Source of the DNA: Symbiodinium natans
Lineage: Eukaryota > Sar > Dinophyceae > Suessiales > Symbiodiniaceae
Assembly: GCA_905221605.1 (NCBI GenBank)
Contig: CAJNDS010000413.1
Coordinates: 250,001-314,000 of the forward strand
Length of the DNA stretch: 64,000 bases
Reading direction: 5' to 3'
Position 1 is the stretch's first letter. Each line of letters begins with the position of its first letter. The notes under the pieces were generated by a model. That model was not told the DNA's origin and made no database searches. It saw nothing but the letters and a program-made list of their open reading frames with translations. Below, in pieces: positions 33,763 through 46,903 of the stretch. A program made the position numbers and the translations under genes.

Positions 33763-36700
33763 CCCCGTAAAGGGCAATTTGACAACACAGGCGCGCTTGG
33801 CCGAGGCTCTGCGTACATCGGCGGAGGCACCGGGTGGCGCTCCTGCAAGAGGCGGAGACCGGCAGTGGGGGCCACTTCGCATAAGCCACAAACAAGACGA
33901 CATGCCACGATGCTTCTCCTGCCACAGAGGAGCAGGCGGAACGCTTGTCAAGCCCGTTCGCTGCATCGGGACGAAGTCTGGCGCCCTTGCCATGGGAATC
34001 CAACTCTTGGACTCACAAAGCGAAGGACATGCAACAGACACCAGGCCTTGCGTGCATCGCTGACGGAGCCACCTTGGCTCGCGTCGCAAATCGTTGGAAC
34101 TTCTTTTACCCGGCCCTGCTACTTTTTGTCACGTGAGGTCGCACGATGTCACATGGGAAGCTCCAGCATCATCACATCAGCGTCCGATCTCTACGCGAAA
34201 GCTGCACTCCCTGAGGCCTTCTGAGTCCTGGGCCGTGACGCTGGACTCCTCGGCTGTCGCACTACTGCTAGATCATTTGCGCCTCACGCCAAGCCGAACA
34301 TGCAAAGTTTTGGGGAGCCGAAACGGCAAGAAAGCATCCGCTCATCGGCAGCCACGAAAGCGGCTTTGCCGGAAATTCCCGGCATCTGCCCCGCATGTTT
34401 GTCGTGTGTCATGTTATGTCATGTTGTAGTCTACAGTACTACAGCGCCCGCAGCCGGAGCCAGTGCATCCCAAGGATCAAATGGCGGAGGCGGCGGCACC
34501 AACCTCCGCACTGAACGTCGGCATGTGTGTGTGTGTGTGTCTCTCGGTGGAATCATTGGAAACAAATTCAGGCACGCTAGCTGGACCATCGTGTTTGCAA
34601 TGCTGGACCTAGCACTACCACTGCACTACCACTGTATTCTTGCGGGGGGGTCCGCCGGAAGCCGCTGGCTCTTAATTCTGCACGTCGAAAGGGACACCTG
34701 CTTCACCCTTCACGAAATTCGCGTGAGCTTCACTTGAAAGGGCCTAAGAGCATGTTCCAGCGTCGCGCTCCGTAGCCCCGTATTCATCGTTTCCCCTCCA
34801 GAAGCAAGGCCCATCCACGCTTCATGATTGCCAAAACGGCTGCAAAACATGCTGCTGATCTAGCCAGACCAAACCCACCAACCTCGTGGGACGTGAGCGG
34901 GTCTTCATTGGCCCAACTACTGCCCAACTCAATGCCTCCGAGTGGCATTCGAAGGTTCTCCCCTCTGATCTTGGCGATCTGATCGAGCGGCCCATCTGTA
35001 GAGGCCAGCTGCACGTTGTAGCCTTGCGCGCTGCGGCATGCTGCGGGAAGCGCGGCTTGCAGTAGACTGACAGCCCAAGAAGGCCTAAGCCGCCCGAGCT
35101 TCCGACGGCCTGTAGCCTTGTCTAGCAGCTGAATGGTTCCGTGAAGGCCATTGAACGCGGGGAATTTCTGCAGTCCTTGGAACTCGCAGGTCAAGGTGCC
35201 GCCGGCGAATGTCTTGAGCTTCCCCATCAAAGAACCCAAAGCCCTCGCATGTTCTGCAAGGCCTTCGATGACCACCTCCGTGCCAGGAGCAAACTCCTCG
35301 CATGGGTTGTTAACTGTAACACACGTGGCTTGGTCACACGTGGCGAATGCCATGAATCAAAGCGATGGAATACGGCTCAACGTCACGGCTGGCCTTGGCG
35401 ACCTCCTCCGGAATCGGAGGTGTCGCCTTGACAGCTGGCTCTGCAGGAGGGGCATCTGTGCCTCAGCCAGGAACGACGTGCAGACTTGCGCATGGCTGCG
35501 ACTACAGCACACCACAGCGTTAGACCTGCGACCTGCAACCCTGGATGCGCGACGCCCCGGGCCTACAACGCGATCTTGTGCGCCTTGCACGGCTTCCTCC
35601 TGCAGGCACTGTCGGAACCTCAAGGGATATCAGCAGCGGTATTTTGCTGATTGACGCACCACAGGCCCGCAGGCGGGTGGTGGCTGAACCGCAACTAGCC
35701 GCCGCAATAGCTGCGAAACCCTAACACGCCAACTGCAGTCTCTCTGGAGGTTTTGGAGAAGCAGCACAAGTTGGAATATCTTGGCATCTCTGATCGAACT
35801 TGCGGCCCGGGTGCATGCCGTGCGGCATAGACTGGATGTTGCGCTGATCCGCCACGCCCCTCTCCTGCCAGTATCTGCAGGTGTTCTTGCACACATTCCG
35901 GCGAACAGCGAAAAAAGCACCACAAGCTGCCGGAGCCCCACCTCGATGTGGATGAAAGTGTTCCGCACCTGGTAGAGGTTCGACGGCAACGCCGCGATCT
36001 CCTGCAGGTGGACACGCTCTGCCAGCATCGAATGCTTGAGACCTCTTCTCGGAGCTGTGGTGCCGTGGCTACATCCCGGCTATCCTCAAAGGCACCGCCG
36101 GAGGCATCCTCTGTAGATTCGGGCGAAGTTGCTCCTAGGCACTCCAGGAGTGCGGGAGTGGCAGCGACGCAGGATGATGAAGCTTGCCAAGGGGCCTGAA
36201 ACGGCTGTTGACTGGTCCGAAGCACACTCCGTTCGCTGCCCTTCTCTGCAACCTTCCGCCAGGACCATCGGAGAGTCAAATGAGCAAGTACATGCGAGTC
36301 TTGTTGTCACGGTGTCGTCATCTGGTATGAATGCTGGAAGCTTGCCATCGCCTGTACTAGTCACCAGTCTGCTAGTTTGGACGCCCAGACCTTCCTTTGC
36401 CAGGCCAGCTTTCAACGCTGCTGGGGTCTTGAAGAGATGGAGCCTGCCTTACCATGCAGCCGAGCAGAACTACACAGCACAGAACTACACACCATCGCTC
36501 AGCAGTCGATGCCGCAAGCACTTGAGAAGTTAAGAGAGAGAGTGCAGCCCTCTGAAGCCGTTCTCGGTGCAGCAGAGGCTCGTTCCTCCCCGAAGCCGTA
36601 GCTTTCACACTTGATCTCTGGATACTTCTCCGCAAGCTTCTTGGCCTGGCAGGTCTTGTTCGAGCTTCCATGCCTGCTGTGCTGCCTGCTGTGCTTCTTG

Positions 36701-37529
36701 CGACCGTCACGGGCGGCAGCGCCCCCCTCATGCTCACATCAGCTTGCATGAGCGTGTGCCGTCCTTGCCTGCTTGCGCTGCTCTGGATCCAAGGGCGGCA
36801 GCCGAAGCTCATTGCTACTCCTGTGCGAAGCGCGAAGGGCACCACATCGCCACGTCACATGAAACGCGGCGTCTGCTGTTGCAGCCAGGTGGCACGTCGG
36901 CAAGGAAAGCTTCCAGCGCCTACACCAGGAAGCTCACAACTTGGGACTGCTTGCGAAATCCCGCGTACCTAGACAGACTTCGACTCGTAGGCTTCTGCCC
37001 AGTGGTGGCCTCCTCGATGTTGAAGTCTTCTGGCTTTGGCTCCGTGGCCGCACCCTTCGCGGCGTCAGCCTGGGGCACATGAGTACCGGCACAACGCACG
37101 CTCCCGCTTGCCAGGCCGCTCGGGTGCCAGGCCTCCGTCATTCCAAGCTTAGGGAGCGAGGTGGCAGCTTCGCTGACCAAGAATCCTTGCCAGCATCTGA
37201 GCATCCGTTTCGCATCACAGTTGCAAGATCACTGTGAAAAATCCAGCCACAGCAGCGTGCAGATCAGTGCTGGAGGGTCGTCGGGCCGGCCCTGCCACAC
37301 AGCTGCTCTTGTGACGCTTGTGCTCAGCGCGTCCTTTTCACACCCCAGCACACCCGGCTCTCTCAGAAAAGCGTTTGCGCATGTACGCGCAGAGCCGCGA
37401 GGGCAAGCCTGGATCTGCGTGGATCTGCTGGAATGCGAGATGGAATGCCGTGAGCACTTGCCCTCAGGGCTCAAGGCTCACGTGCACCACACCCCTCACA
37501 GTGTCCTTGAATTCTCTGTGGAGCCAAAA
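33763..37529. repeat. Segmental duplication, copy 2
   Basis: Direct-orientation match to 20010-24411, shorter because it lacks the AT-rich insertion. Right end: both copies share ...TCTCTGTGGAGCCAAAA then diverge. The rightmost ~930 bp of both copies look essentially identical; the left parts are clearly diverged. Confidence 0.95.
34930..36001 (-). CDS. Dinoflagellate-type uncharacterised protein, exons in duplication copy 2
   Basis: Three exons are supported. 36001-35942 (AG before, GT after) encodes twenty residues ending YQVRNTFIHIE, a motif I associate with many dinoflagellate proteins. About 35305-35105 encodes EEFAPGTEVVIEGL, then LTCEFQGLQKFPAFNGLHG and TIQLLDKATGRR. About 35022-34935 encodes YNVQLASTDGPL and IRGENLRMPL. 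The last two join into a small beta-rich module (FNGLHGTI...YNVQL...ENLR) that I recall as a recurrent dinoflagellate repeat of unknown role. Possible earlier exons, one with NKTCQAKKLAEKYPEIKC at about 36600-36660, lie upstream. Copy 1 has a frameshift in the middle exon, so this is the better candidate for function. Confidence 0.55.
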
Positions 37530-38330
37530 GAAAGGGGAGCAAGGCAATGCTGAGACTGTTGACAGGCTTGGGAAGGTCGGCCTGATGAGGGCCTTGGGCT
37601 TTAGACTTCCAATTCAGGTATGCCAATGTTCTATTCTGGGGGAAGGCGATGTCTGGGGCTGTGCCCGGCCGGGGGGAGATGGCCCAGTAGGTCCACGTAG
37701 CGCACACACCCGAAGCATGCTCGAAGCCTTGAGAAGCGAACCTTGTCCAAAATCGGAACCTTGTCCAGTTTCAGATTCAGAGCTTCCCAAAATCGGTGAG
37801 GTTCGGGGATGGCTAGCAAAGGAAGAAGAAGAGGGACCCCTGCCCTGGTACAGCATTAGCATGGGGCCATCTTTTCTCTGACGAGTGCCGACGTGCCATG
37901 TTAAAGAAGTCAGCACGCGCCTCTCGGGTCTGAGAGTCTGATCTACCGCTTCGCTGGCATTGCAAGGGTGCTGCATGTGACACTGCAGACACTTGCAAGC
38001 AAATGTTGGAAGAATGAAGTGTGGTCTCTGGAGCCAGTATGAGCCAGCTCGTAACCACAATCATAACCGGCAGGATAGTCTCCCTGGCATGAAATACTAC
38101 CCCAGTGCAACATGTTCATCGATGTGTGCTGTGCACTAGGAGCAAGATTACGAGATCAGCCGCCAGTCTTTTGGTTCAATTCTGCATATTCTGACGTAAT
38201 TGTTTCAGTATGCTAGTTGTGCAAGCTGGCCAGCAGAATCCCTCACTCCTTCAACAGGTCCCTACTGTCCACAAGGCGTAGGTTGTGAACCATGGAGCGA
38301 CCTCTGGACTGTTTGGATGGACTCGAAAGC
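37530..38330. other. No gene recognised
   Basis: Short frames on both strands. A plus-strand frame ends near 37881 with an acidic stretch but shows no motif. Confidence 0.4.
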
Positions 38331-38334
38331 AAGG

Positions 38335-38660
38335 GGGTATACTGTAATATGTTGTAAAAAAGATGTGGATGTGTAATATATACTGCAGTTTACTTTGTAA
38401 TATACTGTGTAATATACCGTAGAATAATGTTGACTTCACATTAATGATTCCCGCCGCAATTGTAAAATCCAGCTGCCGGAACACAATATTGTAACCCGCC
38501 ACAATTGTAAAATCCGACCCGGGAAATCCGTTTTTTACGGGCGTGGTGCTACTACCTAATACTAAAACTAATAGTACGTCCTACCAGGATTTAGGCGAAT
38601 ATAATTGAGGAGGCCCTGGCCAGAGAGATTGATCAATCAAGGGGGGGGGGGGTTTATTAA
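38335..38660. repeat. AT-rich block with short direct repeats and a G12 run
   Basis: GTAATATA-type words recur between 38340 and 38425. CGCC(G/A)CAATTGTAAAATCC occurs twice (about 38451-38470 and 38497-38516). A run of twelve G is at 38641-38652. The phrase GAAGTCAACATTA (38664 onward) is the reverse complement of TAATGTTGACTTC at about 38427, giving an inverted pair around the block. Confidence 0.65.
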
Positions 38661-39817
38661 TGCGAAGTCAACATTACTGTGATACACTGTGTACTTGAAA
38701 CACCTGGAACAAGCAGTCCAATCCTCCGCCTAGCATGTGCTCGCGTCCCGCTAGGGAGCCTCCACTGGAAGCTCACAGAGTGCAACGTTGAATTGAGTCG
38801 TTGGGCTGTTGCTCTCAACTTCCCGCGTTACCGGGACGATTTCCATCGGAAGCCATTTGTAGGCACAGATCCAGAAGTGGCAGGCGCTCTCGCCTTGCCA
38901 AGAAGTGCAAGTGGTGGTTGCCCAGCGACAGGATTATACAAAACTCCCCTACATGTTGTTGCAATCTCCGTTAACTCTGCAAGAATCCTTAACAGCCGGG
39001 CGAGACAAGCCGAGGCACCTTGGTCGGTCCGAGCGACATGGAATTCATGTCGTTCATGCCCCGGTTCTCCTCACAGGTTGTCTTGTGATACTTGTGATGT
39101 AATTGCCCCCATACCGCCCCCTTTCGTCACCTGTGACAGGGATTTTGGTGCAGGTGGCGCCACCAGCTTCTTGTAGCCTGACACAAGGGCAGGCGCCGGC
39201 AGCCCGAGCTCATGATGCCCACTCGTTCTTCACGCATTCAATGCCAAGCTGCTGTTGCTGGCAGCGCACATCGAGTCGGAGTATAGCACGCCGTTTCCCA
39301 ACTCTTGAGCCACTGAACGTTCCTGAGCGCTCGCTGACGACTTGTCCTCAGCTGGATGCGATTGCTGACAGCCAAGATGGACAGCACACTGGATTGAGCT
39401 TGCAGAAACGGCGCAACATGCAGCCCAAGCCTCATTTGAAGACCAGGCCTTGCATCACTTGAGCGACCGACAAGCCATGTGTTCGCCGAACGTTACGCAA
39501 CATGCTTGGTGGGCCCCCATCGATTTTCGAGGAAAAAGCAAAAACCAAACGAAGGCGTGCAACCGTCAATACAAGATTGGGTGTACATTCTGCGTTGAAG
39601 CTAGGATCCCCTGCCCCTATTCTTAGTCTTAGCCATGGCCTCGTTCAGGTGCTGTAGAACTTCCAAAACCTCGCGGGCACCCTCATAGCCTGTGTACTTG
39701 TGCTCCTCAGCTGGCATATTCGGCATCTGGCTTGGGGTGGCTTGCACGTAGGGATTGGACTTTCTAAAACGTCGACAATGGGAGTCTCGAACTTCACCAT
39801 GAACTCACGCTACTTAG
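38661..39817. other. No gene recognised
   Basis: A plus-strand frame of 165 codons (38679-39176) shows no motif and is probably chance. This lies downstream of the JmjC gene on its coding strand. Confidence 0.4.
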
Positions 39818-41730
39818 CTACTTGAATCCAGGCTCCTTGTAGGGATGCTGAAGGCACCACCAGTTGAGGATCATGTTCCTCCCGATCGAGCCTGCGCGCG
39901 AGCAACTGAGATCTAAAATTTTCTGGGGCCTGGACCCATGTCGCGGGCCTTGCACGGAGTGCCACCAAAAGATTGGAAGGTAAAACCTGGGATCCAAGAA
40001 AAGCGCATGGGGAGGGGGAGGATAAACAGGGGCACTCTTCCGTACTGGGCACATCTGGTGTTTTCAAGCGGCAGATCTCCAGCTTTCAGGTGGACCTTCT
40101 GGGGCTGCGCATACTTGTAGTTGCCCCAGTTCTTGTCAACCTGATTAATTTCTTTTTGCGCACAAGGGAGAAAACTTCTGCAAAACACGATGCTCAGGCG
40201 ACACATGCGACTTGCCTCCTCGGGCACGAAGTTGGGATCAATGAAAGGTGGCACGAGTGAGTTGAGGAACTTCTTCACGGTCGTGTGCATGCCTTACGCT
40301 GGCAACCCACGCTTCCCAACCCTCCTGCGACTGCATCGAAGGGTACTGTCTTGCAAGTTAGGACCGGACAGAAACTGCAGTGTCTAAAGCGAAGTAACAG
40401 AGAAGCAAAAGGGCTTATGCAATGATGATCGGTAGCGACAACCCGCCAATGGCAAGCAGGGCACAGGCAGCATCACAAGGTGGGTAGATGTCCATGAACT
40501 TCTCGCCCATAACAACCAATAAAAGATTCTCTGATGGGTCAGAGTGAATGCAGGTGGTGTTTCCACCGCAGCCAAAGTATGTGTGCACCCCTTTGTTGTT
40601 CTCACCAAAGCAAGTTCCAAACTTTCGCCAAGGAGAGTTTGGCGAGCTATTAATGTCCTCCAGGCATCAAGAGAGTCATGCACATGCCGCCCCCTACATT
40701 GGCCCTACATCCTGCTTGCAGCAGAACTCGACCACTGCTCGGAACCCAGCTCCCATAAGTATTCATGAGCAGGCAAGCTGCCCATCACTAATTAGACTGA
40801 GCATCCCAAGAATCTTGTTTTACGCCCTTCAAAGCCCTGAAAGGGGATGAAAGCGGGGCCGCTTTCGTCCTCAAACAACTCGGGCAGGTCGGTGTGCAGT
40901 GGCAGTTTGCCCATGTACCAGGAGATGCATGTCTCGTGCTCTTCGGCAACTTCTACAAGATCCAGGTAGTCCTGAGCTCCGAGTGCCGCGCTGAGCTCTC
41001 AGAAGTCTCTTAACCAAAGTGGGTCATGTGGACCCTGAGACGGGCCTAACTGTCTAGCCCGCTGGAGAAAAGAAGAGCCCCTGTCCAAGCCCAGCGTTAA
41101 GCACGGCTCTAGCTGTCCCAGTTTGCAACTTCAAGAGCACTAAGAGGGAAAAGGGGCGTTTTGCAACTTCACCTTACCAAAAAAAACACGTAAGGAGCTT
41201 GCAGCGCCGCTTCAGATACAGAGATCTCGATCGTGGGATCATTGAGGAACAGCTGTCGCCCCTTGTTGTCCCAGCACGAATCTCCCTTAACCTTGACATA
41301 ACGATGTCCGCACCGGGCTCGCAAGTAGTCGAAATCCTGCAGGTGAGCAGATGCCATGCTGAGATCTGCTACCCATGGCAAAGCGAGCAGGTAGTGACAA
41401 CCATTGACAAGCATGGTCCGCGAAGTCACCGGCGGGAGGAAAATCTTTGGGATTGCATGCGCCCTCGATGATGACGGGCTGATTTCGAAGCACCTTTGAT
41501 ACAGTCTGCATGCAGCGCGCAGCTTGGCAGATCTGAACAACTCGTGCAGACAGGCAGCGAACTCCCAGACCTGTGCACATGCCGTGAACTGATTGCAGGA
41601 TGGGCTTTCCCTGACTTTCCAACCACTTGGCCACCAGATGATTTAGTACTTGTGGCATGGCCCAGAAACGCTCACTCCTGCTCTGTCGGTCCAGCGCCTG
41701 GGCAGCGCTGGGGTTCTTGAGCCGCGCCAC
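39818..41730 (-). CDS. JmjC/cupin-type 2-oxoglutarate Fe(II) oxygenase, split gene
   Basis: Exon model: 41730-41413, 41336-41178, 40971 to about 40824, about 40655 to 40415-40470, an uncertain piece near 40300-40390, 40140-40073, 39986-39949 and 39891-39818. Exon 1 includes LRNQPVIIEGA and exon 2 DFDYLRARCGHRYVKVKG, the opening of JmjC domains of the FIH/JMJD5 (cupin-8) group. Exon 3 gives WYMGKLPLHTDLPELFEDE. Exon 4 holds the iron ligands in TTCIHSDPSENLL (His-x-Asp) and the basic GEKF that usually binds 2-oxoglutarate. The last three give KVHLKAGDL, FYLPIFWWHSVQG (third ligand His) and NMILNWWCLQHPYK before the stop TAG at 39818-39820. Such enzymes hydroxylate proteins or demethylate lysines; the target is unknown. 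Several introns read GC-AG. The start Met is the first in the frame and is not certain. Confidence 0.85.
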
Positions 41731-44650
41731 GGGCGGCGGCGCGGTGCTGATGATGTGCTGAGGGGCCAGCCCAAGCCTAAGCTTTGCTGCTCCAAGCGTG
41801 TGCCTCCACTCACTCCTCGCCTTAAAGAACTTATCTTCTTCTTCTTAGAGCAGGCATGCAGGCAACTTGTAAATATATACGGAGAGCACCACGCTTGCAA
41901 CCGCAAGCATTCGTTTTCAGTCGTTTTCGTTCGTTTTGATTCTCTCAGCACAGGTACACATGCAAAGGAACGCTGCAACAGGGAAGTGCTTGTGGATGGT
42001 GTGCCGGGATGCTAAGGCATTTGGGGTTGGGTGAACGCCAACTGTCCCCTGTGCAACATTCTTTTGATGCTGCCCGGCCAACTGTCCCTGCGTCTGAAAT
42101 TGCCAACTGCATGGCGGAGCATGGCAGAGCGTGGCGGAGCATGGCGGAGCAAGCGTGGAAAAACTCTCAGCCTAGCCTTGCCCGTAAGCCTCTTCACGCC
42201 TTTTGGGATCTGAGGCAATCTGAGGACATCACGGAACATTTCCCGCTTGCCCTTCTTGCTGTCCCAGGACAAATGGCTTACAGGATGGACTACAGCTTGC
42301 CTGACAAAAAAGAGGCTCTGCTGCCGGGACTCTTCTCGTAGGCGGCCCAGGTGCGCAGCAAGCCTAATTCAGGAGCCGGGAGCATGTCGGCAACTCGGAG
42401 CCAGGGAAGCCGAAGCCCCAATTCTGCATGGTTCCGAGTTGCCACACGTGAGGCCGCCCGGTGGGTTGCGCTCTTCCTTGAGGCGCCGAGCTGCCATAAG
42501 CCCGCGTGCCCGCGCCTCGCAGCTGCAGATATGGGCGCGAAAGGCCAGGAAAGAGGATCTAAAGAAGAGAAGAAGTCAGAATGAGGATGGAAAACTCATA
42601 CCAGGACGAAAGAAGGTGAAGGCAGCACAAACGCCGTGTGCTAAGCTGTGGGCTGCTTTCTCCTCGGTTCGAAAGGCTTCAGCGCGGCTTCAGGACATCA
42701 TCTGCTCTTGCTCGTGGAAATGAACTACGGTAAAGTGCTCGCCTGCATCCGCTAGCCACAAGGTGATACCCTCTGTCAGCCCCATGGCTTGCAGTTCTTG
42801 TCCGAGTGGCCAGCGGGGTCTCACATCGAAGATTCAGGAAAAACTCCTCTATCTCCGTGCCGCTGCTGTCCTAAGCCGCTGTTTTCAGAATGACTCCCCA
42901 AGTAATTACTATGGACCCCCGAATCCCAAAGTCAACCCAGCCACCCACAAAGTCAACCCAGCGGTGCGCACAAGGTTTCTTCACCCCTTAGTCTACCCCC
43001 AGCACGCAAGGGGCGAATAACACAACCATGTTGGGTAGCAAAAACTTCATCCGAGTCTCCCCGGCTGCTCCGTATATACAATTCAAGAAATCCTGGCAAG
43101 CACGCTTGATTGGATTAGAAGCCATCCTTCGCACGCCGCAAGCCGAACGAGCAAGTGCCTCATCACTAAAACTCGCTGACTGACGACAGATTTCTGAGTT
43201 TCTGGGCTGATTCATGGGCCTCAGCCTTCACCTCCTGGATGATGTTTTGCAAAGGGCTCATCCCAATCAGCATCAATGCCTCATCCGCAAGGCATCCTCA
43301 GCACGACAACGCACAACGTAGCAACGCCACAGTGAAGCACAGTGAAGCACAGCGGAGCACAGCGAAGCACTGAGACAATAAGCTGGAAGCAACTGGAACG
43401 TGAGATCAATCGAGCAGCTTATCTCGACGTCACCTTCGGTGATTCGTCTTTGCACGGAATTCTGGATGCGCTGTAGTCCTTCTGTAGTCCCGGGCAGCCC
43501 GTAGGCTTCCGCAATATCCTGAGATCACTTTGTCAGGTCCCTTTTGATTCTGCATTTGCACATTAGATTTGGGATCCCGGTGGTCTTTCTTCAGAACATC
43601 GGCTTCCAACTCAAAACGCAGACTTGCTTTGGAAGTCTCGGTCTGGCAGGGCCACAAGATTTCCCGAAGCTCAGCCATGTGGTCCTAGTGGCTGTGGCCG
43701 TGCAGAGCGGAGATCTGGCGTTAATGTCTCCACATGAGAAATTTCGACTTGTTCCCTGAAAAGCTCCTGCTGGAAACCAAAAACACCGTCCGAACATGCC
43801 GGAGCAGCTACAGTACAAAGAGGATGTACAATGAATATGCATGGAAAGTCCATGGCCTGTCCTCCGAGGCAGCACCTGTTGCGCTTGCTTGGAGCTGGGC
43901 TCTCCTCTGCTTCTCCTTCAGAGGTCGAGCGAGGTCGAGCGAGGTCGAGCAGTTTCAGAGTAGTTTCGGGACAGCGACTTCTGGTGGTGACAAAAAGGGC
44001 AGCTCGAGGCCCGACACGAAGTCCTGTCACATGATTAAAAACCCAGCTGGGTCAAGGCCAAGTGTCATATATCTCTCTAATCTTTCTTTGAAGATCGGGG
44101 TCGCTGTACGCAGCTATCAGCTCCGCCACTATCTCCTGCAACTCATCCTGAGCAAAACTTGGCCCGTTCAGCTGCGCTGCATTGCACTGCATGACCCTGC
44201 GCTGCCATGTGCCACGATTGTCTGCCTGTGCACTCTGCTACGAGCTCCTGACTGAAACATGTACCGACATAAATTCGGTCGGTGACAAGGTGCTGGCTCG
44301 AGTTCTCGCCCTGCGCCGCTGCCGGGGCTTTGCAAAAGGATCACCTCATCATCACACTCACGCGATCATCGGTCCCATGCTCTCGCGAGGGCGTACGTAC
44401 AGGCGTATGTCTACAGTATTCCTGAAAGAAGCACGTGAAAATCGAAGTAATTTATGTGCGGGCGTGGTTGCACCGTTGCACCCAGGGCAGGCCATCAGCC
44501 CCCACCCTCCCCCCGCCTCCAACGCACACTTTAACCAACGCTACGAGTACGCTTTTTTGGGAAACTTTCCGTATTCTCCGTGTCAGTCTTACTTCAATGG
44601 ATGCTGCCATGGAAGTTGAGTCGCGGCATCGCGAACAGAACTTACCTCAC
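41731..44650. other. No gene securely recognised
   Basis: Several minus-strand frames look protein-like (for example 42012-42272, KGKREMFRDVLRLPQIPKGV; 43430-43678, ASLRFELEADVLKKDHRD) but I could not assign families or splice sites. They may be exons of one or two genes between the JmjC gene and 44.8 kb. Confidence 0.35.
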
Positions 44651-44825
44651 AAGGCAGTTTGGACCGAGGCACGGGACAAGGGGATTGGGTGCCAAGACAT
44701 ACAGGTCCAGCTTCGTGAAACCAAGGCATCCAAGAGGCAGGAAGCTGCGCAGTCGAGATCATGTCCTTGATCACACCGGGAGATCAGACGTACCAGGAGC
44801 GGTCAGCGTGCGACATCGCACTTAC

Positions 44826-44979
44826 CATTTTGACGACGTCACGTTGCAGCACTGGTTTCATCACAGTATGCAGCGAAGTGTCTTCTGGTTGCTTGGCTTT
44901 GGCTTGCACTGTCTCCATAGCCCTCGATGCTTCTTCACCTTTCAAAGCCAGGCATTTAGGGAAACCACCGCAAGCAATC
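44826..44979 (-). CDS. Internal coding exon, unidentified protein
   Basis: It is bounded by an AG acceptor (TGTTACAG) and a strong donor (GTAAGTG at 44825-44819). The 154-bp exon encodes IACGGFPKCLALKGEE, then a charged helix ending PVLQRDVVKM. The composition and both splice signals support a real exon on the minus strand. A likely next exon (about 44653-44745) ends at another GTAAGTT donor. I do not recognise the family. Confidence 0.5.
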
Positions 44980-45948
44980 CTGTAACACATTAGGGTTCAA
45001 GCCGGCAACATCACCAAACAAGGGGTGAAAAGAACATCTGCAAAGGTAGCTGCCAAGTGGCTGACAGTTGCGATGGATCCCCAGTTTACCTGCATGTCCT
45101 TCAAGAAGGACTGGGATGCGACCATCGCCATGGGTGCCACACAATCCTGGCAACAGAGCTCCAGGAGCAGGCTGAAAGCCGAAGCGAATAGAGCAACACG
45201 GAGATACAGCAATGCCTGGAGGCCGGAGCCCCTGCGATTCGAAACACCCTGCCGGCGGATGTGGACTCGTGGCGCGTATTCAATTTGGGACTCCACTTGC
45301 CGGCCTCTCAGCAACGATGGGCACCACGCATCTCGAGCGTGGCAGCTGCGGCCCCCCAGTTTCCCCCGGTTTCCCCCATGCCAGCCAAGAGAAGCATGTA
45401 TTTATTCGGGAGAAGCTTAAGACTCCAATTAACTCTCTAATTCTGTGCAAGGCTTCCAGAAGGGCGAATCAAGTCAATGCTTGCACGCGGACTATGGCAC
45501 GGTTCCTGTCGCAAATTTCCGGGCAGCGCCACCCCAAACCACAATCTGAAATGTGCCTTGTTTCTGGACAGTCTGGATGATTGGCCAAGTGCTGTGTGGC
45601 CACGATAACAGTAGTGAAAGATTCTTAGCCCGTTGCCTGCTTGAGCTTGTTTGCTCAGGCTCTTTTTACACACTGCTTCAAAGGAATACACGCACAGAGT
45701 CATCTACTGGTGCGGCCATGTAGAGCCAAGCTCCGCACACATTTTTTCGAAACGATCTGGGGGCGGCACGCTGGCAATTCCATCTCCAAAGGTTGCATCA
45801 AAACAGCTCAATGCAAACCATCATGCATGCAAATGCCACGAGGTCGTGTGCTGCGACTGGCATCGACTGGCATTCCAGGGCAATTTGATCGCTGCCAGCC
45901 TGGGGGCATGACTTGCAATCTGCCCATGGCATGTAACGGCATGTACCC

Positions 45949-46022
45949 TCAGTTGGACTCTATGGACTTCATGCCATGCTCTTTGCACTTGTTGTAAAAC
46001 GCCATGGCTTCTGGGTTTCTGC
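45949..46022 (-). CDS. Short terminal exon, unidentified
   Basis: After an acceptor CACTTCAG the minus strand reads RNPEAMAFYNKCKEHGMK and reaches a stop TGA at 45949-45951. It is compact and charged. The pattern resembles one half of a helical repeat, but no family can be assigned. Confidence 0.35.
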
Positions 46023-46702
46023 CTGAAGTGCGACGACAGGCGCTTGTCACCATAGCAGTCGTCTCAAGGTCCTGGTTTGCAAAATCGTGGCTGAGAAAGG
46101 AAAGACGCGGAGTCAGACCACAACACTGGGCTCATGATGAACACCATGCATTCACGTCAATTGTTGTGTTTGTGCGGATGTCTTGCAATTGTAGGTCCAG
46201 GCGTACTGTCTGTGCTGGCCACAATAGCTAAAAACCGCCCTGAGCTGCAATCGCATTTCGACCTGACCTCTTTCAATAACCAGAACTCAGCATCAACCGT
46301 ATAGAATGTTTTTCTTTGAGACACAGAACAAGCGGGTCGCCCTGAAATTGAAAAAACTGAATGGGAGGGTCAATTTCAGAGTCGGGGTGATGATTCCAGA
46401 ACCGGGCTTGTGGCTCCGATATGTGCATATGTGCGCGCGTCTGGATATGCTGCAAACTGACAGTTGATGTCGTGCATCTGGCCCTCTGGTTCTACGCGCC
46501 CAACGAAACTACCCAACGAAACTACACATCAGGGGAGGAAGCATCCACTGGCCATGGATGTGCACCTGCAAACGTTTAATGCTTTCGACAATGTTGCTAT
46601 GTCGTGATGTTAGGCTAGCTGCGCAACATGCTTGTTTGAAACTTGTCCAGTTTGGTTTTGGCCTTTGTGGCTACATCCTTTGTCTCTGTGTGCGCGCGGG
46701 AG

Positions 46703-46712
46703 AGAGAGAGAG

Positions 46713-46758
<46 letters not shown>

Positions 46759-46866
46759 TCTGTGTGTTTCTGTGTGTGTCTGTGTGGGGGGGGTGCGTGT
46801 GTATGGTTGGTGTATGACTTGGTTGGTTGGCTGGTTGGTTGGTGTGCGCGCGTGCATGTGTGTATA

Positions 46867-46903
<37 letters not shown>

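Noticed and set aside
39300-39320. Relict of the dinoflagellate spliced leader (minus-strand TGGCTCAAG)
   Set aside because: Only about nine bases agree and the next bases differ, and no gene starts just downstream. Similar short matches near 48836 and 15250 were rejected for the same reason.
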